NCBI GenBank assembly: GCA_965215855.1
Contig: CBDCER010000003.1
Coordinates: 372,001-436,000 of the forward strand
Direction: 5' to 3'
DNA: 64,000 nt
DNA from: J027 sp965215855
GTDB taxonomy: Bacteria; Chloroflexota; Anaerolineae; Aggregatilineales; J027
The notes under the pieces were generated by a model. It was not told where the DNA came from and searched no databases. It was given only the letters and a program-made list of their open reading frames with translations. A program made the position numbers and the translations under genes. Below are positions 25,401 through 33,383 of the stretch, piece by piece (the stretch's first letter is position 1; every line of letters begins with the position of its first letter).

Positions 25401-28068
25401 GGGGACGCGACGTGCCACGTAAGTCGGTAGCGGTTGCACACAGGTCGGATGGTATCGCATCCAGGGCAGGGCTATCAGCCGCCAGCGTGTAGCTATAGCC
25501 GCTGGTATAAATAACCCCATGCTCTTCTGTGCTGATGTCCGCCCTGTTCAAAGCCAGATTATAGCTATATTCGATTAAGTTGTAGCCTTCTGATGTGAAC
25601 GTCGCCATGAAATGGAATCCCATTTCGGGGGAGGTATTGGCTGTGTTGTCAACAAAGATGCTTTGACTCAGTGTCAAATCTCCCCAACTATAGAGTCCGC
25701 CACCTTCGTCAGCCTGATTGCCAGTAAAAGTGCTACTGCGGATAGTAGATGCTCCCCAGGTATAAATCGCGCCACCCCAGTCCCCCTGGTTGTTGACAAA
25801 GAGTGAATTGGTAATATCAAGACTTCCCTGTACACCGCTAATTGCGCCGCCATTGCCTCTCACGCGGTTGTCAGCGAAGATGCTGTTGGTGGCCGTCAGG
25901 CTCGGCGTACTATAACTGAATTCGACAGCCCCGCCAGAAGCAGCGATGTTGCTGGCGAACACGCTATTGTCAATGACGACAACACCATTATCTGTAAATA
26001 GGCCGCCGCCTTCCCCTTGGGCATAGTTACTGACAAAGTGGCTGTTCTGAATAGTCGTCTCATCTCCTGTGGCGCTGACTCCGCCGCCGGTTGTGGCGGA
26101 GTTGGCTTCAAATGTGCTTTGATCGACATTGAAGGAACCTTCTTGCACATACACTGCCCCGCCAGCAGGCTGTATGCCTCGTTCGCGGTATTGGGCCAGG
26201 TTGCCAACGAACTCAGTCGTGACGACAGTTACATCGCCCAATTCACTGAAGACAGCGCCACCTGAGCCATTGTTGGCGATATTGCCGCGAAAATAGGAGG
26301 TCTCTATGTCGATAGAGCCGCGTGAAGCCCATAGCCCGCCACCAGCATTAAACGCTTGGTTGTTTTCTATATGGCTGGCATGGACGGTGATTGATCCGTT
26401 GTAGGTATAGACGGCCCCACCCTCCAGTGCCCGGTTATTGGTGAGGCCAACATTTTCCAACGTAATATCGCCACTGCCAGCGTAAACAGCGCCGCCTTGC
26501 TCATCGTCATTGCCGTTATTCTGGAGGGTGCTGTTTGCTACAGTCACATTGCCGCGTGCCGACCATACTGCCGGAAAGGGGCTGTTTTGTAGCGTAAGGT
26601 CATGAATTTCAATTGAAGCAGAGGCCGGCGCATACAGGAGCCGGTACTGCCCCGCACCATCAATGACAGTATTATGCCCCTGGATCACCACATCTTGAGT
26701 GACAACAGGTAAATCTTGCGTAAGTGTGAGCGTGCAATCCTGGGGAAGTTCAATCGTTCCGCCAGATTGCAGAGCAGCCACAACCGCTGTTTCGTCACAT
26801 GCCAACCCGGTCATCGCCACAGGGGATGGTGTTGCGGTGGGTTCACCGACGACCACAATATCATCCGCCCGCATCTCTACAGCACCAATATCGCACCCGC
26901 TCCGTTGGGGGCGTTGATTTTGGCGCTGATCTACAGAGGTGGCGCAAACGTCGGATGGAATGGCATCTAAGGCGGGGCTGGTCGCCAGCAGCGAGTATGT
27001 GCCATTCGTCAACGGGCCGAGTTGAGGATCAAGGTTGAGAAAGTCAGTTTCCGCGACAACCAGCCGCCCATTTTCATCATCACCAATCAGGTTGTATCCC
27101 ACAGAAACCAGTGCTTTATCGACAGGTAAGTCAGTCACACTGTTTCGGGCAACAATAGATTGCTGAAGATAAAGCGTGCCAGTGTCGAAGTAAAGCCCAC
27201 CACCAATGCTGGCGATATTATCCACAATGGTGCTGCTGGTGACGTAGATGTCCTGGGTCTGGCTATAAATCGCTCCGCCATAGGTATTTTCGATATATTC
27301 CCTATTGCTGCCGTTCAAGCGGTTGCCACTAAATGTGCTGTTGGTAATGTGTAGAGAAAACGACGAGTTTGCTGGTGCGCGATAGGTATAGGGAGATGCG
27401 AACGGGGCCTCGCCAACCTGGGCCGCACCGCCACTGATATTCGCTTCATTGTCAATAAAACTACTCGCCACAACATCAACGGAGCCGCTCTGTACAAAAA
27501 TGGCTCCACCTTGTTCAGCCGTATTATTACTGAAATAACTGTCGAAAACGGAGAGCGACCCACTGTTGACCCAAATAGCGCCACCAAATCCTTGCTGTTG
27601 GGCATGGTTATCGACGAAATCGCTGCCTTCGATGGTCAGTGTTCCGCTTTGCATATAGATAGCGCCACCTGACCCAAATCGGGCAACATTATTGGAAAAA
27701 TAACTATCCACAATCTGAATGTCGCCAGCGTAGGCATAGAGGGCACTGCCCGTACCATAACCACCGTTTCGGAGCGTCAGATTTTCTATATAGAGGTCTA
27801 CATTGCCAATGGTCGATAGCATCCGAAACTGACCATCACCATCAATCGTGGCCCCGTTACCGACTATCTGTGTATCGCGGTCAATACTCGGCAAATTCAG
27901 GGTGAGGTGGTAAGTACAGGTCTCGGCAAGGGTAACTTCTCCACCTGCCTGCAACGCATCGCGCAAGGCGGGTTCAGTACATGCAATGGCATCATCTAAA
28001 GCGCGGCTTGGGATGGTAAATAAGGACAGCGCCAGAAAAAACGTGATGGTCGCTAAAAACAGTCGCAT
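22435..28068 (-). CDS. Secreted four-module right-handed beta-helix protein (choice-of-anchor Q type)
   Basis: The product is 1877 residues from Met at 28068 (1891 from 28110). The signal peptide is MRLFLATITFFLALSLFTIP, ending near SRA. Four modules of about 330-470 residues each begin with a Cys-bearing segment of the CxETALRDALQ type (the fourth is divergent) and a predicted VxGNxATIDGDGQ strand. They continue as parallel beta-helix rungs (GGAIYxxSG, NSTFxGNxA) and close with RPQ..CDIGAVE. The C-terminus (last 230 residues) looks like a concanavalin-type lectin fold. Such proteins are exported surface or adhesion proteins. No sortase or membrane anchor is seen at the end. It is divergent from the propeller gene across about 150 bases. 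Confidence 0.85.
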   Translation of the reverse strand: MRLFLATITFFLALSLFTIPSRALDDAIACTEPALRDALQAGGEVTLAETCTYHLTLNLPSIDRDTQIVGNGATIDGDGQFRMLSTIGNVDLYIENLTLRNGGYGTGSALYAYAGDIQIVDSYFSNNVARFGSGGAIYMQSGTLTIEGSDFVDNHAQQQGFGGAIWVNSGSLSVFDSYFSNNTAEQGGAIFVQSGSVDVVASSFIDNEANISGGAAQVGEAPFASPYTYRAPANSSFSLHITNSTFSGNRLNGSNREYIENTYGGAIYSQTQDIYVTSSTIVDNIASIGGGLYFDTGTLYLQQSIVARNSVTDLPVDKALVSVGYNLIGDDENGRLVVAETDFLNLDPQLGPLTNGTYSLLATSPALDAIPSDVCATSVDQRQNQRPQRSGCDIGAVEMRADDIVVVGEPTATPSPVAMTGLACDETAVVAALQSGGTIELPQDCTLTLTQDLPVVTQDVVIQGHNTVIDGAGQYRLLYAPASASIEIHDLTLQNSPFPAVWSARGNVTVANSTLQNNGNDDEQGGAVYAGSGDITLENVGLTNNRALEGGAVYTYNGSITVHASHIENNQAFNAGGGLWASRGSIDIETSYFRGNIANNGSGGAVFSELGDVTVVTTEFVGNLAQYRERGIQPAGGAVYVQEGSFNVDQSTFEANSATTGGGVSATGDETTIQNSHFVSNYAQGEGGGLFTDNGVVVIDNSVFASNIAASGGAVEFSYSTPSLTATNSIFADNRVRGNGGAISGVQGSLDITNSLFVNNQGDWGGAIYTWGASTIRSSTFTGNQADEGGGLYSWGDLTLSQSIFVDNTANTSPEMGFHFMATFTSEGYNLIEYSYNLALNRADISTEEHGVIYTSGYSYTLAADSPALDAIPSDLCATATDLRGTSRPQGEGCDIGALEMLPDNAVVEAEPTTDTPGNEAVNVECAETALRDALQNAHYLSLAPDCTYQLSSDLPLISHSIVIDGNSATIDGGGQYRLFLVVANANLNIDNLMLRGGYSFTNGGAINLTSGTLSLTNCSIGQNTALIRGGALALTAGSAMIENCLFIDNTAQQGGAIYAEAPAVITNSTFTQNTAGTGGALQLYLGGDVVIHNSTFAGNQAESYGSGIFMGYGSLSLLGNIIDDEMVVQRGIFESQGYNIFTIPPDTRLASSDQTPENAGLGAFEDTYFPLQADSPAVDAMPPDQCPPYDQRGQERPQGPGCDIGAIEMVQDENFVPVSPAVQPQPEIEFVDLPCSNDALLPAIAEGGAYRLPDGCEITVTTTLTVADNDLVLVGNGVILDGDNAVQILHLDGHANLTLDGITLQNGVGVQGGAVYVESGEVLLHNTTFRNNLAENGGGIYLDEGDLVVTNSTFEANQAIGEHGGGGALSMQGDLQVEDSSFIGNIASGGSANNGGAIVARYGTTTIASSHFSGNIASFRGGAIMQFGDKGIFITGCTFDNNVALGQSESSGGAVNADAGILTIHNSLFYENTSTYGGAAYNDWGDLVVQNSIFVHNHARLDETYREENDMPGNWGDGGALGGNYGAIQIISSTIYGNTAEGRGGGVDMTFGSIRTQQSLISGNQAGSAGDINLWDGSFYSDGYNLFGSLSGRFPLHETDQIVRVTLDSFDPATDIPLPNGLMRDVIPASSCATEADYRGIERPQNEDCDIGAIEAQPDEAISTSATAPGSATPLPFIETFDDNRYDWEVTNDSSDYSSIDAITSDIVDGEYVISLTTRRWGWWVMPGFTDWEKAPIFDQPVEISVEVSNIQSSSNNIGISLFFNVGEMYQSYSGFTIFQDGTYIFLTSSGDTTTGIMETPVDLLDGETHILTIQADNDRYIFLVDGIQIVEIPAFETVNGTVALGVDVASIEYGSETVELTAHFDNLTVSALNSN

Positions 28069-28224
28069 GGTATACCTCAACAACAGCTTTTTCCAAATTA
28101 TACGGCTCATATTGAGCGCGTAGGGATTCCGTCATGATGTGAGCGCACAGGCAACGGGTGGGCGTATAAGTCCCTCGGACATTGCTCCTTATAATTAAGG
28201 GAAACGCCTGGTGAGATGGATTGC

Positions 28225-30429
28225 ATGATGTTGAAAAAACTGGCTCTTTTGATTGTGATATGCCTCATTCCGATAGCTTCGCCCGTGCCATCGAAAACAA
28301 TGGCGCAGTCTGAACAGCAGATTCCCTATCTCTATTACTTTTCCCCCGACTATCAGGCTTTTATCATTGAGCGTGCCGATGGCGTTGATAGCCGCCTCCT
28401 GGGAGATGGACTGATGCCAATACCTGCCGATGGGTATAATTCCATTGCCCAATCAGCATGGTCGGTTTCTGGGCAATGGTTTGCCTGGACGGTGGCAATT
28501 CGGGGGCCTTATGGACATTGGCTTTCTGAAAACACATTTTTGTTAAGCGCGGATGGAAGCAGGCGAATCCCCGCCTTTGATGAGTATGAGCATGTGCGGT
28601 TTCAGTGGTCACCCCAGGAGGATCTTCTGTTCGCCGTCGGCGCAAACACCGAACGGCAAGAAACCTATACGTATGAGGAAGACTATCTGCTCATCAACCC
28701 GCAGACCGGCGAGACCTCCCTTATTTTTAGCCCAACGCCAACGACGGCTACCGAATATGAGGACGGCGGCTATATTGCTGACTATATAGCTCCGGCTATT
28801 CGTTGGGCGAGGAACGGTCAGCATGTAGCGGTTAGCAAGTCTGGTAGCGAACAAGTAACGATCATTAACCGTGAAGGGCAAATGCACCAACTCAACATTA
28901 CGAATCCGATATTGGCGCAAGAACCTTCCCAATTTGGGTACTATGGCAGAGTTGTGCCGGAAAACATGCAAATGATCTATCACGGGGAAACAGACCTGAT
29001 TGTCCAGGACGCCGTTCACCAAACATCGCTTTCCTTTGATGACATACCTGTCCAACAGGCGTTCTGGGCTGATGATGGTCAATACGCGCTGTTGATGGGA
29101 GAAGGCGTGTGGTTGCTCTCAATGCCAGACGAAAGGTTGACACTCATTGACGCAGATTTCGCATTTGAAGTACCCGACAGTATTGATCCACCACGCATCT
29201 GGTCTCCCGATTCGCAACATGCCCTGTTATGGAATACGAGCGGCGAACTTTTCCATTTTGATCTTGCACAACAGAATCTTACTATTCTCGATGTTGAGAC
29301 ACGTGAGAACTATCCTACGATCTACTGGCAGTGGATACAAGATAACGTTGTGGCAGTATCAAGCTTGTATGATTATAACGCGAGACAAAAACCACTCTAT
29401 TTCTACAACTTTGGCACAGTTGAAGAACAAATTATTGATTTGGTTGAGCCACTGGAACGTCTCGAAACTGATTATGTTTCGTTTTACGGTGACCGATTTC
29501 AGATGTCTCCGGATGGTCATGTGCTGGCGTTCATCAACGAAGGCGCGGTTTTATACGACCTGGAGGCAGACACGATACAAGGTATTCGGCCAGATTATAA
29601 TAGCTTCTTCGCTAACTATGGTGGCGAAGTCTATTGGCATCCTGATGGTGAATGGCTATTGGTTCATGAAGATGGATTGGTGGCTGGTGGTGGGTTTATT
29701 CGCCATATTGGAGTTCTTAGCAGAGATGGACAAATCCGCCGCGATCTTGGTGACCATGTCCGGTGGCTACCGGAACAGGTTACCCCTGACCAACTACCGC
29801 CGCCGCCCGTGTCACCTTTGTTTCCCCAACCAACGCAGGTATTGCACGGTGATACGTGGCAATTCTATATCAGTTGGCGACTAGATGGTGAGCAACTCAT
29901 CACAGGCCTGGACTTATGGTTTGGAGGGGATACCGATCTCATCGCATGGAACCTGGAAACGCAAACGTCAACGGTTGTTTTTGAAGCCGTTCCGACATCC
30001 AAACGGGTTGGCTGGGAAACGGACACTGGCGGCCACTATGTGCCGGTCCTGGTTGATGCACCATCACTGGAGGGTTATGAAGCTTATCAGGTGAAAGCGT
30101 TTAGCCCCGACGGACAACAGGTCGTGATCTATGATAATAATCAAGGGTTATCCATCTATGAGGTAGATGGGAACACAACTGGTGAAATGCTACTCACCCT
30201 AACCAACAGCACAATTACATCCGTCAGTTACAGTCCGGATGGTCGGTTAATTGCCTTTGGCAGCCAATGGAAGCGTGTTGAAATCTGGGATGTGCAAACT
30301 GGTGAACAACTTGTGACCCTGCCCAATAACGGCGCAGGTGTGGCATTTTCGCCTGATGGAGCGTATCTTGCAGTTACCATTTCCTGGGACATTCAGATTT
30401 GGGATGTCGGATTACTATTGGGAGAATAA
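28225..30429 (+). CDS. Secreted WD40/TolB-like beta-propeller protein
   Basis: The product is about 734 residues with a signal peptide (MLKKLALLIVICLIPIASP), followed by repeated blade motifs of the SPDG type: WSPDSQHALLW, MSPDGHVLAFI, FSPDGQQVVIY, YSPDGRLIAFG, FSPDGAYLAVT. The last two are followed by EIWDVQTGE and IQIWDVG, true WD repeats. Propellers of this kind act as binding scaffolds outside the cell. No enzymatic residues are evident. ATG 28225 gives the cleanest signal peptide; 28216 and 28228 are alternatives. The gene runs directly into a decayed recombinase tail, which suggests it was cargo next to an integration junction. Confidence 0.8.
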   Translation: MMLKKLALLIVICLIPIASPVPSKTMAQSEQQIPYLYYFSPDYQAFIIERADGVDSRLLGDGLMPIPADGYNSIAQSAWSVSGQWFAWTVAIRGPYGHWLSENTFLLSADGSRRIPAFDEYEHVRFQWSPQEDLLFAVGANTERQETYTYEEDYLLINPQTGETSLIFSPTPTTATEYEDGGYIADYIAPAIRWARNGQHVAVSKSGSEQVTIINREGQMHQLNITNPILAQEPSQFGYYGRVVPENMQMIYHGETDLIVQDAVHQTSLSFDDIPVQQAFWADDGQYALLMGEGVWLLSMPDERLTLIDADFAFEVPDSIDPPRIWSPDSQHALLWNTSGELFHFDLAQQNLTILDVETRENYPTIYWQWIQDNVVAVSSLYDYNARQKPLYFYNFGTVEEQIIDLVEPLERLETDYVSFYGDRFQMSPDGHVLAFINEGAVLYDLEADTIQGIRPDYNSFFANYGGEVYWHPDGEWLLVHEDGLVAGGGFIRHIGVLSRDGQIRRDLGDHVRWLPEQVTPDQLPPPPVSPLFPQPTQVLHGDTWQFYISWRLDGEQLITGLDLWFGGDTDLIAWNLETQTSTVVFEAVPTSKRVGWETDTGGHYVPVLVDAPSLEGYEAYQVKAFSPDGQQVVIYDNNQGLSIYEVDGNTTGEMLLTLTNSTITSVSYSPDGRLIAFGSQWKRVEIWDVQTGEQLVTLPNNGAGVAFSPDGAYLAVTISWDIQIWDVGLLLGE

Positions 30430-30437
30430 CTATTGGG

Positions 30438-30881
30438 CTTTCACGACGCTCAATTACCACATCTCGTTGGCACGAGAAAGCACGAAATCCGCTAATCTGA
30501 GCGCAGATTCAGGTATTTTGTACAGAAAAGGGACAATGGCTTGTTTGACTAACTGCGTGTGCATATGCAATTATGCCGGAAGGTTACACAGGGAGCAAAC
30601 TGCATTGAAGACTCTAATAATGGCGATGGTTTTCGAATGGATACGCAATTCAGCCAGCAGAGCCATTCTTGAAAATGAATTTTCAAATTTGGCTATCGTT
30701 CCCGTATGTACAGAAATACTGCGGATAATAAAAAACTGGTCCACCAACGTTTTTTTACAGACTGAGTACAATTGTTACGCAGCGTGAGCGACGGGGATCG
30801 TTCGATAGTCTGTACAAGCCTACTATTCTGCCTCCCCTCAAGGCGTGGTGGAAACCAGGTCATTTTCGTCTTGCACAATAA
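30438..30881 (+). pseudogene. Decayed 3' end of a second serine recombinase
   Basis: Bases 30448-30525 read YHISLARESTKSANLSAD and then a short tail, matching YHITLGLENTKSAYSSAD of the intact recombinase at about 22077. About 250 unrelated bases follow. The frame then resumes at 30783 as RERRGSFDSLYKPTILPPL and stops at TAA 30879-30881. The front part is diverged, while the last 78 bases are almost identical to the intact gene. This is a remnant, not a functional gene. Confidence 0.75.
30786..30863 (+). repeat. 78-bp direct repeat, copy 2
   Basis: Matches 22151-22228 with three differences, one of them a synonymous third-position change. The two copies bracket the beta-helix and propeller genes (about 8.6 kb between copies). 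Confidence 0.85.
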
Positions 30882-30884
30882 GTC

Positions 30885-31160
30885 CGTGCCTTTCGTAGAG
30901 TTCGAAACATTGATTCGTGCCTATGCCAAGAACAGCCTCAGAGACGCCTTTGAGCAGGAATCAGCCCTGCAAACACAAAGGCACCTGGGGCTTGCACTTC
31001 AGACAATCCTGATTGGAGTATCAATAGTACAAGCTTGCCCCAAAGAGTCTTGGCTGTACATCATTCCCCTCCACTTTATCGAAGATCAAGTTGCTGCTTC
31101 ATTTGCTGGATAATCACGAATTAGGCCTGTTCTACCACAAAGAACGCCTGTACCTGGAAC
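30885..31160 (+). pseudogene. Possible gene fragment after the recombinase remnant
   Basis: A frame reads PFVEFETLIRAYAKNSLRDA and continues as plausible helical protein to TAA 31111-31113. In another frame the sequence goes on as LDNHELGLFYHKERLYLEHQ. This looks like a frameshifted fragment of a larger helical protein lacking its start. No family is recognised and chance cannot be excluded. Confidence 0.3.
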
Positions 31161-31161
31161 A

Positions 31162-31623
31162 TCAGAATTCTAATTCGTCCACAGTAGTAATATCCTCTCT
31201 ATCATCATACGCTATCACAAGGAATGATGTTAGCATACCAGCGGCGATCGCGATTACATAATAAATAATTCGCCAAAGAATATGGCCTAGCCCCAACAGC
31301 AATCCCAGAATTAGAAGAACAAATGCTATATGAGCGCCAACGAATGTATTTTGATAGCGTGAATGTTCTCTACGTGATAAGCGGCGTTTGGTGTAGCTGG
31401 TAGAACCGAGACGTCGGCTGAGAAAAATGCTGACAAAAATATACGGAACAGTGGATAATAATACATATGGATCACTAATTGCTGCAATAAGACGGTAAAG
31501 AACTGGTGACAAAGAGGTCGACGAAGGCACTTTCGCCTGTGCCATCCTTATCAATATCATGACGACCACTAACGAGAAAACAACTACTCCGGCCCAGTTA
31601 AGTCTCGCTTTACTAAACATCAA
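31162..31623 (-). CDS. Small integral membrane protein
   Basis: The 153-residue product has four predicted membrane segments: about residues 10-28 (WAGVVVFSLVVVMILIRM), 52-68, 98-115 (HIAFVLLILGLLLGLGHIL) and 118-137. A basic loop lies between the second and third (RRLGSTSYTKRRLSRREHSR), and the acidic tail reads DDREDITTVDELEF. It is transcribed away from the TIR/GTPase cluster, so it is not part of that operon. The family is not recognised. A membrane partner for the neighbouring cluster is possible from position only. Confidence 0.65.
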   Translation of the reverse strand: MMFSKARLNWAGVVVFSLVVVMILIRMAQAKVPSSTSLSPVLYRLIAAISDPYVLLSTVPYIFVSIFLSRRLGSTSYTKRRLSRREHSRYQNTFVGAHIAFVLLILGLLLGLGHILWRIIYYVIAIAAGMLTSFLVIAYDDREDITTVDELEF

Positions 31624-31772
31624 TAATTAACCTCTGCTTGAATTGGGTTTTACTGGTATCGTGATTTGCTGAAAATGGTTTTCTGGTGTTGATCCCCACT
31701 TCGAATTTTCCAGGTCGTTTTTGAAGGTTTATATTCGTGCTTACTCTCCAATATGCGCCTTTCACCTGATTT

Positions 31773-31800
31773 TTGCATGTTTCTTTTTAAATAGTATAAT
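31773..31800 (+). promoter_or_regulatory. Promoter of the TIR/GTPase/FtsK cluster
   Basis: TTGCAT (31773-31778) and a perfect TATAAT (31795-31800) are separated by 16 bases in an AT-rich stretch. It lies about 160 bases before the first start codon of the long co-directional cluster, and no comparable promoter is visible between its genes. The rest of the gap (31624-31964) shows no gene. Confidence 0.65.
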
Positions 31801-31964
31801 TGATTTTACCGTTTGTTCACATTATTTTCTATCAAGTATGGGTGTATTCCAAATCAGGGTCAATGTTGGCTGGCAATTTAGCTGAGGGTGACTTACGAGA
31901 ACGGTTGCTGGTGGTGAGAACGAATGGTATATGTCGCATTCGTTCATAGCTCCCTCTAGTTCAG

Positions 31965-33374
31965 ATGCAATATAGATTGGTTCATTGGCTATTCCAGCAC
32001 AAATTATTCCGCCCCCAATCTAGATTGAACCCATCAACTATTGTTAAGTTAGGTCAAAGCATGATCGACTTTACTGTTATTGTTCAAAACGAAAATAATA
32101 CTCTGACATTAAAAGCAAAGTATTATTATGAAGAATTTTCATTGGCGGATGAGGTGAGAGTCGTTGGTTTTGTAGCAAAAACCCTGGCTGCACAGTCACA
32201 ACATGACCAAATCGCTCGGATTTTTGTGTATGATCCCCAATCTCAGGTTGATTGGGATGCATTGCTATCAGATTATACCGATCGACTGATCCTGATTCGG
32301 CTCCCATCGCCACAACTTTCTTCACAATCGCTCGTCATTACCGAACGCCCTCTACAACTCCTGGTGACGATATTCGATCAAGAGTTGGACACAAGCATAA
32401 CCGACGAATCGTTCTGGCAGACACTTGAGCATCATAGCGGCGGTATGATTGCTGTCAATATCCTGCGGAACCCGCCACGAACGACTTTTGTGCGCGAGTT
32501 GATCCAACGCGACTATCATATCTGGCACTATCTGGGGCCACAATCAACGCCAACAACCCTGCATTTCGCTGATACAGATTTGACCGTTGAACAATTGCGC
32601 TCAACCGTTGCTCAACAGTCATCCCTCGTAGTTGCCACCTGGCATTTATGGCATGAAATCCGGGTGACTCCGGATATATTTGCAGATTGCGGTATCCCCG
32701 TACTCATTGCCTCCCGGTTTCCAACCCACCCGTCAATTGGCGCTGAGTTTTTTCGCGCATTTTATACATCGGTTTTTAACGAAGGCATTGCGACCGCGTT
32801 TCATCAGGCCCAACAGTCCACGCATCTACTTTCACTGGGTGACAGCACGCACCGGGACTTTGCTATTTTCGCGCAAACAAATGAAGATCGCTTGATGGTG
32901 ACGGCTGATAAGCCGCCACTGGTTCCAGAAGTCCAGCGCGACCAGGTGTTTATCAGTTATAGCCACCGTGACACACCGTGGTGTGATATGCTGCTCGATT
33001 ATCTGAATCCACTGCGGCAGAGTCATGTTATCAAGGCCTGGGTTGATAAAGATATAGAACCCGGCAGCCGGTGGTTTGATGACATTCAACAAGCACTGGC
33101 ACGTGCCAAAATCGCTGTATTGCTGGCAAGTCCGGCTTTCTTTGGCTCATCGTTTATTCAGAAATATGAACTACCCGCTATTCTAAGTAGCTACCAACAT
33201 GGCGACTGCAACATCATCTGGGTGGCTGTCAGCGCCTATACCTATAATCTAACGGTACTCAAAGATATTCAAGCCGCGCACCCACCCGACCACCCATTAG
33301 ATCGACTGAGTGATACCGACGCCCAAGATGTCTTGCTTAAAATTGTTCAATTGATTGCTGAGGCGCTCAATTAA
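31965..33374 (+). CDS. TIR-domain protein with a degenerate CHAT-like region
   Basis: The product is 469 residues from ATG 31965, or 437 from ATG 32061 (MIDFTVIVQNENN). The middle part (about residues 150-310) follows the CHAT caspase-like layout, including IPVLIASRFPTHPSIGAEFF and FYTSVFNEGIATAFHQA, but the usual catalytic His-Gly and Cys positions are not evident, so it may be a non-catalytic relative. The C-terminal 145 residues are a TIR domain (QVFISYSHRDTPWCDMLL) with Glu402 in IQKYELPAIL at the NADase glutamate position. TIR domains in bacterial defence degrade NAD+ or make signal nucleotides. It is the first gene of the cluster. Confidence 0.82.
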   Translation: MQYRLVHWLFQHKLFRPQSRLNPSTIVKLGQSMIDFTVIVQNENNTLTLKAKYYYEEFSLADEVRVVGFVAKTLAAQSQHDQIARIFVYDPQSQVDWDALLSDYTDRLILIRLPSPQLSSQSLVITERPLQLLVTIFDQELDTSITDESFWQTLEHHSGGMIAVNILRNPPRTTFVRELIQRDYHIWHYLGPQSTPTTLHFADTDLTVEQLRSTVAQQSSLVVATWHLWHEIRVTPDIFADCGIPVLIASRFPTHPSIGAEFFRAFYTSVFNEGIATAFHQAQQSTHLLSLGDSTHRDFAIFAQTNEDRLMVTADKPPLVPEVQRDQVFISYSHRDTPWCDMLLDYLNPLRQSHVIKAWVDKDIEPGSRWFDDIQQALARAKIAVLLASPAFFGSSFIQKYELPAILSSYQHGDCNIIWVAVSAYTYNLTVLKDIQAAHPPDHPLDRLSDTDAQDVLLKIVQLIAEALN

Positions 33375-33383
33375 GGACCAGGT

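Noticed and set aside
24335..27605. Many open frames opposite the beta-helix gene
   Set aside because: They are shadows of its repetitive codons and lack ribosome-binding sites.
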